Source of the DNA: Anaerolineales bacterium | GTDB lineage: Bacteria; Chloroflexota; Anaerolineae; Anaerolineales; DRMV01 | Assembly: GCA_026991215.1 (NCBI GenBank) | Contig: JALXBY010000073.1 | Span: 1,067-7,643 of the forward strand | Length of the DNA: 6,577 nucleotides | Direction: 5' to 3' | In this document: piece by piece, positions 1 through 5,813 of the stretch | Numbering within the stretch: position 1 is the first letter of the stretch | Layout: every line of letters starts with the position of its first letter | Notes under the pieces: generated by a model | What the model was told of the DNA's origin: nothing | The model's input: only the letters and a program-made list of their open reading frames with translations | Database searches by the model: none | Program-made: the position numbers and the translations under genes

Positions 1-55
1 CTACGGGGTGGGGGCCATCCGCGAGATGCACGTGGAGAAGCGCGACCGGGGGTAG
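1..55 (+). CDS. 3' end of an unidentified protein-coding gene (partial)
   Basis: Reading from base 2, the frame gives 17 residues ending in REMHVEKRDRG and stops at TAG (53-55). The N-terminal part lies outside the window. The charged tail and the G/C-rich third positions suit the end of a real gene, but 17 residues are too few to recognise a family. The same frame stays open for 49 more codons after the stop (to 203-205), which is noted separately. No T-tract terminator follows it, and the next clear signal is the promoter at 257-285. Confidence 0.45.
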   Translation, partial: YGVGAIREMHVEKRDRG

Positions 56-73
56 GAAGGACGGCCGGGCGGG

Positions 74-205
74 GTGGTTGGGGTGCTGGGGCTTCTGGCC
101 CGGGTGCGGGGCGTCCCCGCGGGGCTGGCCAAACGCATCTACCGCTTTTTGCACGAAGAAGCCGGCGACCTGGCCCCACCCCAACCCCAGGGCGCGGGGG
201 TGTGA
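74..205 (+). CDS. Possible small protein of 43 aa, function unknown
   Basis: A GTG-initiated ORF of 43 codons plus TGA. A purine-rich AGGAAGGA (54-61) lies about 12 nt upstream, which is rather far for a Shine-Dalgarno. The predicted peptide starts with a short hydrophobic stretch (VGVLGLLA), continues with a basic/amphipathic section (GLAKRIYRFLHEEAGD) and ends in a Pro/Gln-rich tail. Third codon positions are about 80% G or C, like the neighbouring real genes, but in DNA this GC-rich that is weak support. I recognise no family. It is in the same frame as the gene that stops at 53-55, so it may be a separate small gene, the broken-off end of that gene, or non-coding sequence. Confidence 0.27.
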   Translation: MVGVLGLLARVRGVPAGLAKRIYRFLHEEAGDLAPPQPQGAGV

Positions 206-236
206 GGGGTTCATGCCCATGATAGAGGGGCCTGTA

Positions 237-250
237 GCATATCGCATATC
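237..250 (+). repeat. Tandem 7-bp direct repeat upstream of the promoter
   Basis: GCATATC occurs twice back to back, ending 6 bp before the -35 box at 257. It is one of the few A/T-richer patches in the region. It could be an upstream promoter element or an activator site, but two copies of a heptamer can arise by chance and no known operator is recognised. Confidence 0.3.
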
Positions 251-256
251 CAAGGC

Positions 257-285
257 TTGACACCCCCGCGCGGGGATGGTATAAA
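257..285 (+). promoter_or_regulatory. Housekeeping sigma-factor promoter of the riboswitch-controlled operon
   Basis: A perfect -35 box TTGACA (257-262) is followed by a 17-bp spacer (263-279) and a -10 box TATAAA (280-285), one mismatch from TATAAT. Transcription should start near 291-293, about 60 nt before the SAM-I aptamer. The order promoter, aptamer, terminator, gene makes this the natural promoter for the thrC-like operon. The spacer contains a perfect 12-bp palindrome, CCCCGCGCGGGG (264-275), which could bind a repressor or simply reflect GC-rich composition. Confidence 0.85.
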
Positions 286-351
286 GCGGCAACCGTCGGC
301 CCATGGCGGCCGCGGTGGACAAGGGAATATCCCTTTTGGGCCCTGGCGGCC

Positions 352-496
352 CCCTCATCGAGAGAGGCGGAGGGAACCGGCCCTGTGAAGCCTCGGCAAC
401 CTGCCCAGGGGTGACCTGCCTGAACACGGCAGGCACCGGGGTAAGGTGCCAATTCCGGCAGACCCTTGCCTCGGCAAGGCGTCTGGGAGATGAGGG
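352..496 (+). promoter_or_regulatory. SAM-I (S-box) riboswitch aptamer
   Basis: The RNA senses S-adenosylmethionine and controls the downstream operon in cis. The conserved S-box order is visible: CTCATC-GAGAGAGGC, GGAGGGAACCGGCCC, TGTGAAGCC-CGGCAACC, GGTGCCAATTCC, GGCAGA and a closing GATGAGGG. P1 is an exact 8-bp pairing of 352-359 with 489-496. P2 pairs 364-368 with 390-394 and holds the kink-turn-like GGA/UGUGA segments. P3 is long: GGTG 410-413 pairs with CACC 434-437, and CCTGCC 415-420 with GGCAGG 428-433, around loop 421-427. P4 pairs 459-463 with 481-485 and continues upward as CTTG 465-468 with CAAG 475-478. All four helices of the class are therefore present. With the terminator behind it, this is expected to be an OFF switch: SAM binding stabilises P1 and lets the terminator form. 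Confidence 0.95.
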
Positions 497-524
497 ATGA
501 CCCTTTGGTCAGACCTCTCTTCCC
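485..524 (+). promoter_or_regulatory. Predicted antiterminator of the SAM-I expression platform
   Basis: GGGAG (485-489) can pair with TTCCC (520-524), including one G-U pair, and GAGG (492-495) with CCTC (514-517). The two helices are separated by a two-base internal mismatch. A small nested hairpin, GACC (499-502) with GGTC (507-510), stacks inside. This fold uses both the 3' strand of P1 (489-496) and the 5' strand of the terminator (511-519), so it excludes both. That is the expected alternative fold when SAM is absent. The pairing was derived by eye without energy calculation. Confidence 0.7.
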
Positions 525-538
525 AGAGAGGTCTTTTT
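511..538 (+). terminator. Intrinsic terminator, attenuator of the SAM-I riboswitch
   Basis: AGACCTCTC (511-519) and GAGAGGTCT (526-534) form a perfect 9-bp stem with a 6-nt loop TTCCCA. A run of five T (534-538) follows, with further T residues after one CG. It lies 60 bp before the start codon of the thrC-like gene and directly after the aptamer, so it acts as the conditional attenuator of that operon rather than the end of an upstream gene. Confidence 0.92.
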
Positions 539-598
539 CGTTTCCTCGTACAGGGGGCCGCGGGCACATCCGCAATTCCACCACACAGGAGGTGTGCG

Positions 599-1849
599 AT
601 GCCCGAGGTCATCCTACGTTGCCGTTTGTGTGGCGCAACCTACCCGCCCGAACACCGCTACGTCTGCGAGGAGTGCTTCGGCCCCCTGGAGGCCGTGGTC
701 GCCCTGCCCAAGGACCCGGAAACCCTCAGGTCCCGCATCCAACAGGGGCCGCCCAGCCTCTGGCGTTACCGGGACCTATTGCCCGTTGAAACCCCACGCG
801 CCGGCCTGCACACCGGCTGGACGCCCCTCAAGAAGGCCGAACGCCTGGGGCAGGCCCTGGGCCTGCGCAACCTCTACATCAAGGACGATACCGTCAACCA
901 CCCCACCCTTTCCTTCAAGGACCGGGTGGTCTCCGTGGCCCTGAGCAAGGCCGTGGAGTTCGGCATCGACACCGTGGCCTGCGCCTCCACCGGGAACCTG
1001 GCCACCGCGGTGGCCGCCCATGCCGCGGCGTTGGGCCTGCGGGCCGTGGTCTTCGTGCCCGCGGATATCGAGGCCCAGAAACTCGTGGGCAGCCGCATCT
1101 TCGGGGCCACCGTGGTCGGCGTGGCCGGCAACTACGACCAGGTCAACCGCTTGTGTATGGAAATCGCGGACGAATACGGCTGGGGCTTCGTCAACGTCAA
1201 CCTGCGGCCGTACTACGCGGAAGGGTCCAAGACCCTGGCCTACGAAGTGGCCGAACAACTGGGCTGGCGCGCGCCCGACGCGGTGGTGGTGCCCGCAGCC
1301 TCCGGCGCGCTGTACACGAAAATCTGGAAGGGCTTCCGCGAGTTGCGGGAAATCGGCCTCATCGAAGGCCCCCTGCCCCGCATGTACGGTGCCCAGGCTG
1401 CAGGGTGCGCGCCCATCGCCCAGGCCTGGATGGAGGGGCGGGAGGTGGTCCACCCGGTGCGGCCGCGCACCATTGCCAAGTCCATCGCCATCGGCGACCC
1501 GGCCGACGGCCCCTTTGCCCTGCGGGTCACCAGGGAAAGCCAGGGCGGATGGGCCACCGCGTCCGACGAGGAAATCCTGGAAGGCATCCGGCTCCTGGCC
1601 GAAACCGAAGGCATCTTCGCGGAGACCGCGGGGGGCACCACCATCGCGGCCCTGCGCAAGCTGGCCCAACAGGGCGCGTTCGACCCTGAGGAAACCGTGG
1701 TGGTCTACATCACCGGGAACGGTTACAAGACCTTCGAAGCCGTGGCGCAGCGGGCCGAAACGCCGCTGGTCATCGCGCCCAGCCTGGAGGACTTCGAAGT
1801 ACGGGTGCTGCCCACTTTGCGCGAATCCGCGCCCGCGGTTGTGGGTTGA
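599..1849 (+). CDS. thrC: Threonine synthase-family PLP enzyme with N-terminal zinc ribbon
   Basis: A 416-aa fold-type II PLP enzyme. The family converts O-phosphohomoserine to threonine plus phosphate in the cytosol. A zinc ribbon opens the protein (C8xxC11 ... C23xxC26). The PLP lysine is K107 in HPTLSFKDR. The ASTGN loop is at 129-133, EGSKT at 208-212, the substrate-side ETAGG at 342-346 and TGNGYKT at 372-378. The glycine loop usually written GNGG is replaced here by PAASGALYTK (232-241), and the TGSFKDR of classical enzymes by TLSFKDR. As I recall, this variant is the form annotated as threonine synthase in actinobacteria and Chloroflexota. ATG 599 is chosen because AGGAGGT (587-593) lies 5 nt upstream; an in-frame ATG at 497 would run through the riboswitch terminator. 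It is the first gene after a SAM-I riboswitch and is followed 88 bp later by a homocitrate synthase-like gene. Its SAM control is odd for a threonine-forming enzyme, so a related O-phosphohomoserine reaction is a possible alternative. Confidence 0.88.
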   Translation: MPEVILRCRLCGATYPPEHRYVCEECFGPLEAVVALPKDPETLRSRIQQGPPSLWRYRDLLPVETPRAGLHTGWTPLKKAERLGQALGLRNLYIKDDTVNHPTLSFKDRVVSVALSKAVEFGIDTVACASTGNLATAVAAHAAALGLRAVVFVPADIEAQKLVGSRIFGATVVGVAGNYDQVNRLCMEIADEYGWGFVNVNLRPYYAEGSKTLAYEVAEQLGWRAPDAVVVPAASGALYTKIWKGFRELREIGLIEGPLPRMYGAQAAGCAPIAQAWMEGREVVHPVRPRTIAKSIAIGDPADGPFALRVTRESQGGWATASDEEILEGIRLLAETEGIFAETAGGTTIAALRKLAQQGAFDPEETVVVYITGNGYKTFEAVAQRAETPLVIAPSLEDFEVRVLPTLRESAPAVVG

Positions 1850-1901
1850 AGCCTAACAGGTTTGGCAACCCACGCCCGCGGTGGGGTCCGGAGGCCAGGG
1901 G

Positions 1902-1927
1902 CTTGCCGCCCGCCCGCGGGGAGCAAG
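1902..1927 (+). other. Possible intercistronic hairpin touching the second gene's ribosome-binding site
   Basis: In the 88-bp gap between the two operon genes, CTTGC (1902-1906) is complementary to GCAAG (1923-1927), with additional C-run/G-run pairing inside (CCC near 1909-1911 with GGG near 1919-1921). The 3' arm overlaps the first bases of the Shine-Dalgarno AAGGAGG (1925-1931). It could modulate translation of the second gene. No T tract follows, so it is not a terminator. In GC-rich DNA such pairing is common, so support is weak. Confidence 0.25.
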
Positions 1928-1937
1928 GAGGCCCATC

Positions 1938-3227
1938 ATGTCCGCCCAGCACTACCACCCCCGCCCGCTGGAAATCGTGGATACCACCCTGCGCGAAGGG
2001 CAGCAATCGCCCCTGCTGCACGATTACGGCAAGTACTACTTTTCCCGTCAGGACAAGATGGACATCCTGCGGGGGCTGATCCTCTACGGCGTGAAGTTCG
2101 TGGAACTGTTCGCGCCCGTGGTCAGCCCCCGCGAGGCCGAAGACTTCCAGGCCCTCAAGGCCCTGCGGGACGACCTCGCGGCCCAGCACGGGTATGCCTT
2201 CCTGGTGGCCCACGTGCGCGCCCATCCCAGGGATATCGAAAGCGCGCTGCAAGCAGGGTTCGACGGCCTGCACATCTACATGGGCACCTCCCTCATGGCC
2301 CAGAAGTACAACCACGGCAAGGCCCTGGACGAAGTGGCCCGCCGTGCCCGGTCCCTGCTGGAAGACCTGCACCGCCATCACCCCGAAATCTGGCTGCGCT
2401 TCAGCGGGGAGGACGCGTTCCGCACGCCCCTGGAGGACCTCTTCCGGGTCTACGACCAGGTGGTGCCCTACGTGCACCGCCTGGGGATGCCCGACACCGT
2501 GGGCGTGGCCACGCCCGACCAGGTGGCCCGTCGGGTTCGGGCCTTCCGGGAGCGCTACCCCGATACCCCGCTGGAAGTGCATTTCCACGACGACCGGGGC
2601 TTCGCGCTGGTCAACGCGCTAACCGCGGTCCGGGCCGGCGCGCAGTTCGTGGATACCACCATTCTGGGCATTGGCGAACGCTCGGGCATCACCTCCATGA
2701 CCGCGCTGCTCTTCAACCTCTTCCTGGAAGAGGACTACGAGCGGGTGCTGCCTTACCAGATTCACCTTTCCTACCCCCTCAACGTGCTGGTTGCGGACAA
2801 GATGCACATGCTGGTCCCCTTCAAGGAGCCCGTGAGCCTGACCAACCGGACCCACACCGCGGGCGTGCACCAGCAGGCCGTGCTCAAACACGCAGGCACC
2901 TATGAGGCCATGCCCCTGGCCCTCTTTGGCGTGAACCACCGGGATATCCTCCTGGGCCCCCTTTCGGGCTGGAACATCGTGCGGTACTTTCTGGGCGAGG
3001 TGCACTACTATGACCTGGATGAGGCCACGGCCCGCGAGATTGCCCGACGCTTCAAGGAAGTGGTCTACGACCGGGTCCCCGAAGCCTCGCCGGCCCAGGT
3101 GCTCCTGGACCTGGCCCAGGAGTTCGGCTTGAAGAAGCGCACACAGCCCCCCGCGGACGCGTTCCGGGTGGAAGAACGGCTGTACCCGGCCCCCGCGTCC
3201 GAGGCGGCCCCGCGCATTCGGGGTTGA
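1938..3227 (+). CDS. Homocitrate synthase-like DRE-TIM metallolyase (alternative: Re-citrate synthase)
   Basis: A 429-aa acyl-CoA-condensing TIM-barrel enzyme. Homocitrate synthase joins acetyl-CoA to 2-oxoglutarate in the first step of alpha-aminoadipate lysine synthesis. Residues matching the yeast-type enzyme (Lys20 family) are all present: R19-E20 and Q23 in DTTLREGQQ; H92 and R94 in AHVRAH; R154, S156 and E158 in RFSGEDAFR; T187 in PDTVG; E213 with metal ligands H215 and H217 in EVHFHDD; GIGERSGI at 244-251; H306 in THTAGVH; Y322 in GTYE. The arginine at 154 suggests a dicarboxylic 2-oxoacid substrate (2-oxoglutarate or oxaloacetate). The length matches homocitrate synthases, and no LeuA-type C-terminal regulatory domain follows; the last 30 or so residues are a Pro/Ala-rich tail. 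ATG 1938 has AAGGAGG (1925-1931) 6 nt upstream, whereas an in-frame upstream ATG (1881) lacks one. It is co-transcribed with the thrC-like gene under the SAM-I riboswitch. Re-citrate synthases belong to the same group and cannot be excluded by reading alone. Confidence 0.82.
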   Translation: MSAQHYHPRPLEIVDTTLREGQQSPLLHDYGKYYFSRQDKMDILRGLILYGVKFVELFAPVVSPREAEDFQALKALRDDLAAQHGYAFLVAHVRAHPRDIESALQAGFDGLHIYMGTSLMAQKYNHGKALDEVARRARSLLEDLHRHHPEIWLRFSGEDAFRTPLEDLFRVYDQVVPYVHRLGMPDTVGVATPDQVARRVRAFRERYPDTPLEVHFHDDRGFALVNALTAVRAGAQFVDTTILGIGERSGITSMTALLFNLFLEEDYERVLPYQIHLSYPLNVLVADKMHMLVPFKEPVSLTNRTHTAGVHQQAVLKHAGTYEAMPLALFGVNHRDILLGPLSGWNIVRYFLGEVHYYDLDEATAREIARRFKEVVYDRVPEASPAQVLLDLAQEFGLKKRTQPPADAFRVEERLYPAPASEAAPRIRG

Positions 3228-3277
3228 CCTTGGGCGCAATGGGGATGTGGAATGGACTTCCGGCAGAAAGGATGGAC

Positions 3278-5716
3278 TCACCGGCCCGGTTTACCCTCGG
3301 TGGGGAAGTCCCAGCCGGTGCGTCGGGCCAGGGTGACGTTGCTCAGGTTCTCGATGCGGACCAGCACCCGGTGCAACTGTTTCAGGTCGGTTACGTCCAG
3401 CACCATGTAGATGTGGGCAATCATGTCGTCTTCGGTGTCCACGTAGGCCTTGCGGATGTTCACGTTCTCCTTGGCGATGATGTCGGAGATGTCGTGCAGC
3501 AGGCGCTTACGGTCGAAGGCCCGGATGTATATCGGCACCGGGAAGGTCTGCCCTGACGGGGTCCATTCCACTTCCACGATGCGCTCCGGGTGCTTCATCT
3601 GCAGGGCCAGGAAGTTGGGGCAGTCCTTGCGGTGGATGGTGATGCCCTGGTTCTTAGTAATGTAGCCCAACACCTCATCGCCCTGGACCGGATTGCAACA
3701 CTTGGCAAGCCGAACCAGCAGCCCTGAGACGCCCGCCACCACCGGCGGCTGTTCCGGGTGCATGGTGGCTTTGCGCCGCCCGGTTTCCAGATGAAGGGTC
3801 CGGTCCTCCAGTTCGTTGAGCACGTTGAGGATGCGTTCCAGTTTGACGTCCCCGCGGCCCACCGCGATGTAGAGGTCTTCCAACGAGTCGAAGCCCAACT
3901 GGGCCAGCGGGGTCGCGTCCTTACGGTCGTCCTGCAGGGCCAGGGGGGTGTTCCCTTCGGTGGACTTGCGTTCCTCGGCCCCCTTGCTTCCGGCTTTGGC
4001 CGCGCTTTTCCGCCGTTCCTCAGGGGTCTGCAAGAGCACGGCCTCGGTATAGCCCAGGCGTCGCAGTTCCCGCAGGAGGATTTGCTTGCCCCGTCGCAGG
4101 TTCTCTTCCTTTTCCTGCTGGCGGAACCAACGGCGGATTTTGGCCCGGGCCCTGGGGGTCTTGACCATGCCCAGTTCTTCGTTCAGCCAGTCCCGGCTGG
4201 GGCCGCCCCGCTTCCCCGCGATGATTTCCACGATGTCCCCGGTCTTGAGTTGGTAGTTGAGGGGAACATAGCGGCCGTTGACCCGCGCGCCCCGGCATCG
4301 GTGCCCCAGTTCGGTGTGGATGGCATAGGCAAAGTCGATGGGTGTCGCGCCTTTGGGCAGGTCGATGACGTCCCCCTTGGGCGTGAACACGTACACCCGG
4401 TCTTCGAACAGTTCCTGTTTGATGTCGTCCACGAAGTCGGACGCGTTGGTTACATCCTGGGACCATTCCATCAGGCTGCGGAACCAGGCGATTTTGCGCT
4501 GCAGGGCTTCGTCCGCGGTCAGGTCCTCTTTGTAGGCCCAGTGCGCGGCCATGCCTTCTTCGGCCACCTTGTGCATTTCGTAGGTGCGGATTTGAATCTC
4601 CAGGGGCTTGTGGTCCTTTTCGTAGAGGATGGTGGTATGCAGGGACTGGTACCCGTTGGGCTTGGGCCGGGCGATGTAATCGTCGAATTCCCCCGGGATG
4701 GGCTGGCCCAGTTTGTGCACCACACCGAGCACGGTGTAACAGGTGGCCTCGTCTTCGACCAACACCCGGATGCCACGCGTGTCGTAGATTTCGGCCAGGG
4801 TCCGGTGCTTGCGCAGGGTCTTGCGGTAGATGGAATAGATGTGCTTGGGCCGACCGTACACCTCGGCCTTGATGCCGGCTTTGGCCAGGGCCGCCTTGAC
4901 CTCCTCCACGATTTGCTGGATTTCCCGCTCCCGCTCGCTGTTGTGCTTCTGCAGCCAGTTGGCGATTTCCTGGTACTTTTCGGGGTTGACGTAGTAGAAG
5001 GCCAGGTCCTCCAGTTTCCGACGAATCCGGGCCATACCCAGGCGGTTGGCCAGGGGCGCATAGATGTCCAGCGTCTCCTGGGCGATGCGCTTGCGCTTGG
5101 CCTCGGGCAGGTACTGGAGGGTGTACATGTTGTGCAGCCGGTCGGCCAGTTTGATGGGCAGGACCCAGATGTTGTCCATCATGGCCAGAAAGATGCGGCG
5201 CAGGTTCTCGGAACTGATTTCCTGCCGGCGCAACTGGGCCCGGGTTTTGCCCTGGCCGTCCCGGTCTTCGTACAGGTGCTTGGAGACCCGGGGCAGGGCC
5301 TTGAGTTTGGTCACCCCCTCCACCAGGCGGGCCACTTCGTCGCCGAATTCCTTACGCAGGGTCTCGGCCGAAGTGGGCGTGTCTTCCAGGATGTCGTGCA
5401 AAAGCCCCGCGGCCACCACGTGGGGCGGGACCCGGAACTCTTCCAGCAGGATGCGGGCCACGGCCACGCAGTGGGAGATGTACGGCTCGCCTGAGGCCCG
5501 CTTCTGACCGGCGTGGGCGTCCCTGGCTTTCTCGAAGGCGCGACGGATGAGCTGGCGGTCCTGGGGACTGTACTCGGGGGGGAAGGAGGCTTCCAGTTCC
5601 TGCCAGTAGCGTTCCGCGACCTCCTGGTAGGTCTCCGCATCCGAGGCTTCAGGCGCAAGGGGGGGCTGCGCCTCAACCTGGGCTTCCACCGGCCTTGCCG
5701 AAACCTCCTGAGACAT
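3278..5716 (-). CDS. rel: Bifunctional (p)ppGpp synthetase/hydrolase (RelA/SpoT family)
   Basis: An 812-aa cytosolic stringent-response enzyme that makes (p)ppGpp from ATP and GDP/GTP and hydrolyses it. Domains in order: an HD hydrolase (about 55-200) with H82, H107-D108, E111-D112 and D192 intact; a synthetase (about 285-400) with D312 in IYDTRGIR, GYQSLHT (355-361) and E373 in EIQIRT; TGS (about 438-500) with GHRC at 471-474; a helical segment and a Zn-finger region with C673-C674, H695 and C699; and a C-terminal ACT domain (about 725-800). Both catalytic centres look complete, so it is predicted to be bifunctional. It is longer than the usual 700-760 residues, through an acidic/Pro-rich N-terminus of about 45 residues and a Lys/Glu/Ser-rich insert near 565-605. 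The ATG is supported by GGAGG at 5728-5724, 7 nt upstream. It converges on the SAM-controlled operon with a 50-bp gap and lies 97 bp downstream of hyuB. No good promoter is visible directly before it. Confidence 0.96.
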   Translation of the reverse strand: MSQEVSARPVEAQVEAQPPLAPEASDAETYQEVAERYWQELEASFPPEYSPQDRQLIRRAFEKARDAHAGQKRASGEPYISHCVAVARILLEEFRVPPHVVAAGLLHDILEDTPTSAETLRKEFGDEVARLVEGVTKLKALPRVSKHLYEDRDGQGKTRAQLRRQEISSENLRRIFLAMMDNIWVLPIKLADRLHNMYTLQYLPEAKRKRIAQETLDIYAPLANRLGMARIRRKLEDLAFYYVNPEKYQEIANWLQKHNSEREREIQQIVEEVKAALAKAGIKAEVYGRPKHIYSIYRKTLRKHRTLAEIYDTRGIRVLVEDEATCYTVLGVVHKLGQPIPGEFDDYIARPKPNGYQSLHTTILYEKDHKPLEIQIRTYEMHKVAEEGMAAHWAYKEDLTADEALQRKIAWFRSLMEWSQDVTNASDFVDDIKQELFEDRVYVFTPKGDVIDLPKGATPIDFAYAIHTELGHRCRGARVNGRYVPLNYQLKTGDIVEIIAGKRGGPSRDWLNEELGMVKTPRARAKIRRWFRQQEKEENLRRGKQILLRELRRLGYTEAVLLQTPEERRKSAAKAGSKGAEERKSTEGNTPLALQDDRKDATPLAQLGFDSLEDLYIAVGRGDVKLERILNVLNELEDRTLHLETGRRKATMHPEQPPVVAGVSGLLVRLAKCCNPVQGDEVLGYITKNQGITIHRKDCPNFLALQMKHPERIVEVEWTPSGQTFPVPIYIRAFDRKRLLHDISDIIAKENVNIRKAYVDTEDDMIAHIYMVLDVTDLKQLHRVLVRIENLSNVTLARRTGWDFPTEGKPGR

Positions 5717-5813
5717 AAACCTTCCTCCACTTCAAGGGTTGGCATCGACTGCCGTCGGCTCACTCACTGTTCCCCGACCATGGCCGCCGTCCTCTGCCTG
5801 TGCCTTGATGGTT

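Noticed and set aside
106..120. GCGGGG/CCCCGC hairpin considered as terminator of the upstream partial gene
   Set aside because: The loop is only 3 nt, no T tract follows, and inverted G/C runs are frequent in this region.
301..318. Stretch resembling a cloning polylinker (NcoI, NotI and SacII-like sites overlapping)
   Set aside because: It lies inside a coherent natural promoter-riboswitch leader, with no adjoining vector sequence; GC-rich DNA produces such overlapping sites by chance.
497..598. Upstream in-frame ATG that would lengthen the thrC-like protein by 34 residues
   Set aside because: It would place coding sequence through the terminator hairpin and lacks a Shine-Dalgarno; ATG 599 has AGGAGGT at correct spacing and begins directly with the zinc ribbon.
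776..1669. 297-codon open frame on the minus strand
   Set aside because: Antisense shadow of the thrC-like gene; His/Gly-rich composition and no recognisable domain or ribosome-binding site.
3758..5494. Long open frame of 578 codons on the plus strand
   Set aside because: It is entirely antisense to rel, whose domains and motifs are unambiguous; the translation is Val/Gly/Gln/Phe-rich with no family features, typical of a GC-rich shadow frame.
5717..5813. Search for a rel-specific promoter in the hyuB-rel gap
   Set aside because: A TTGAAA-like hexamer near 5817-5812 (minus strand) has no matching -10 box at suitable spacing.
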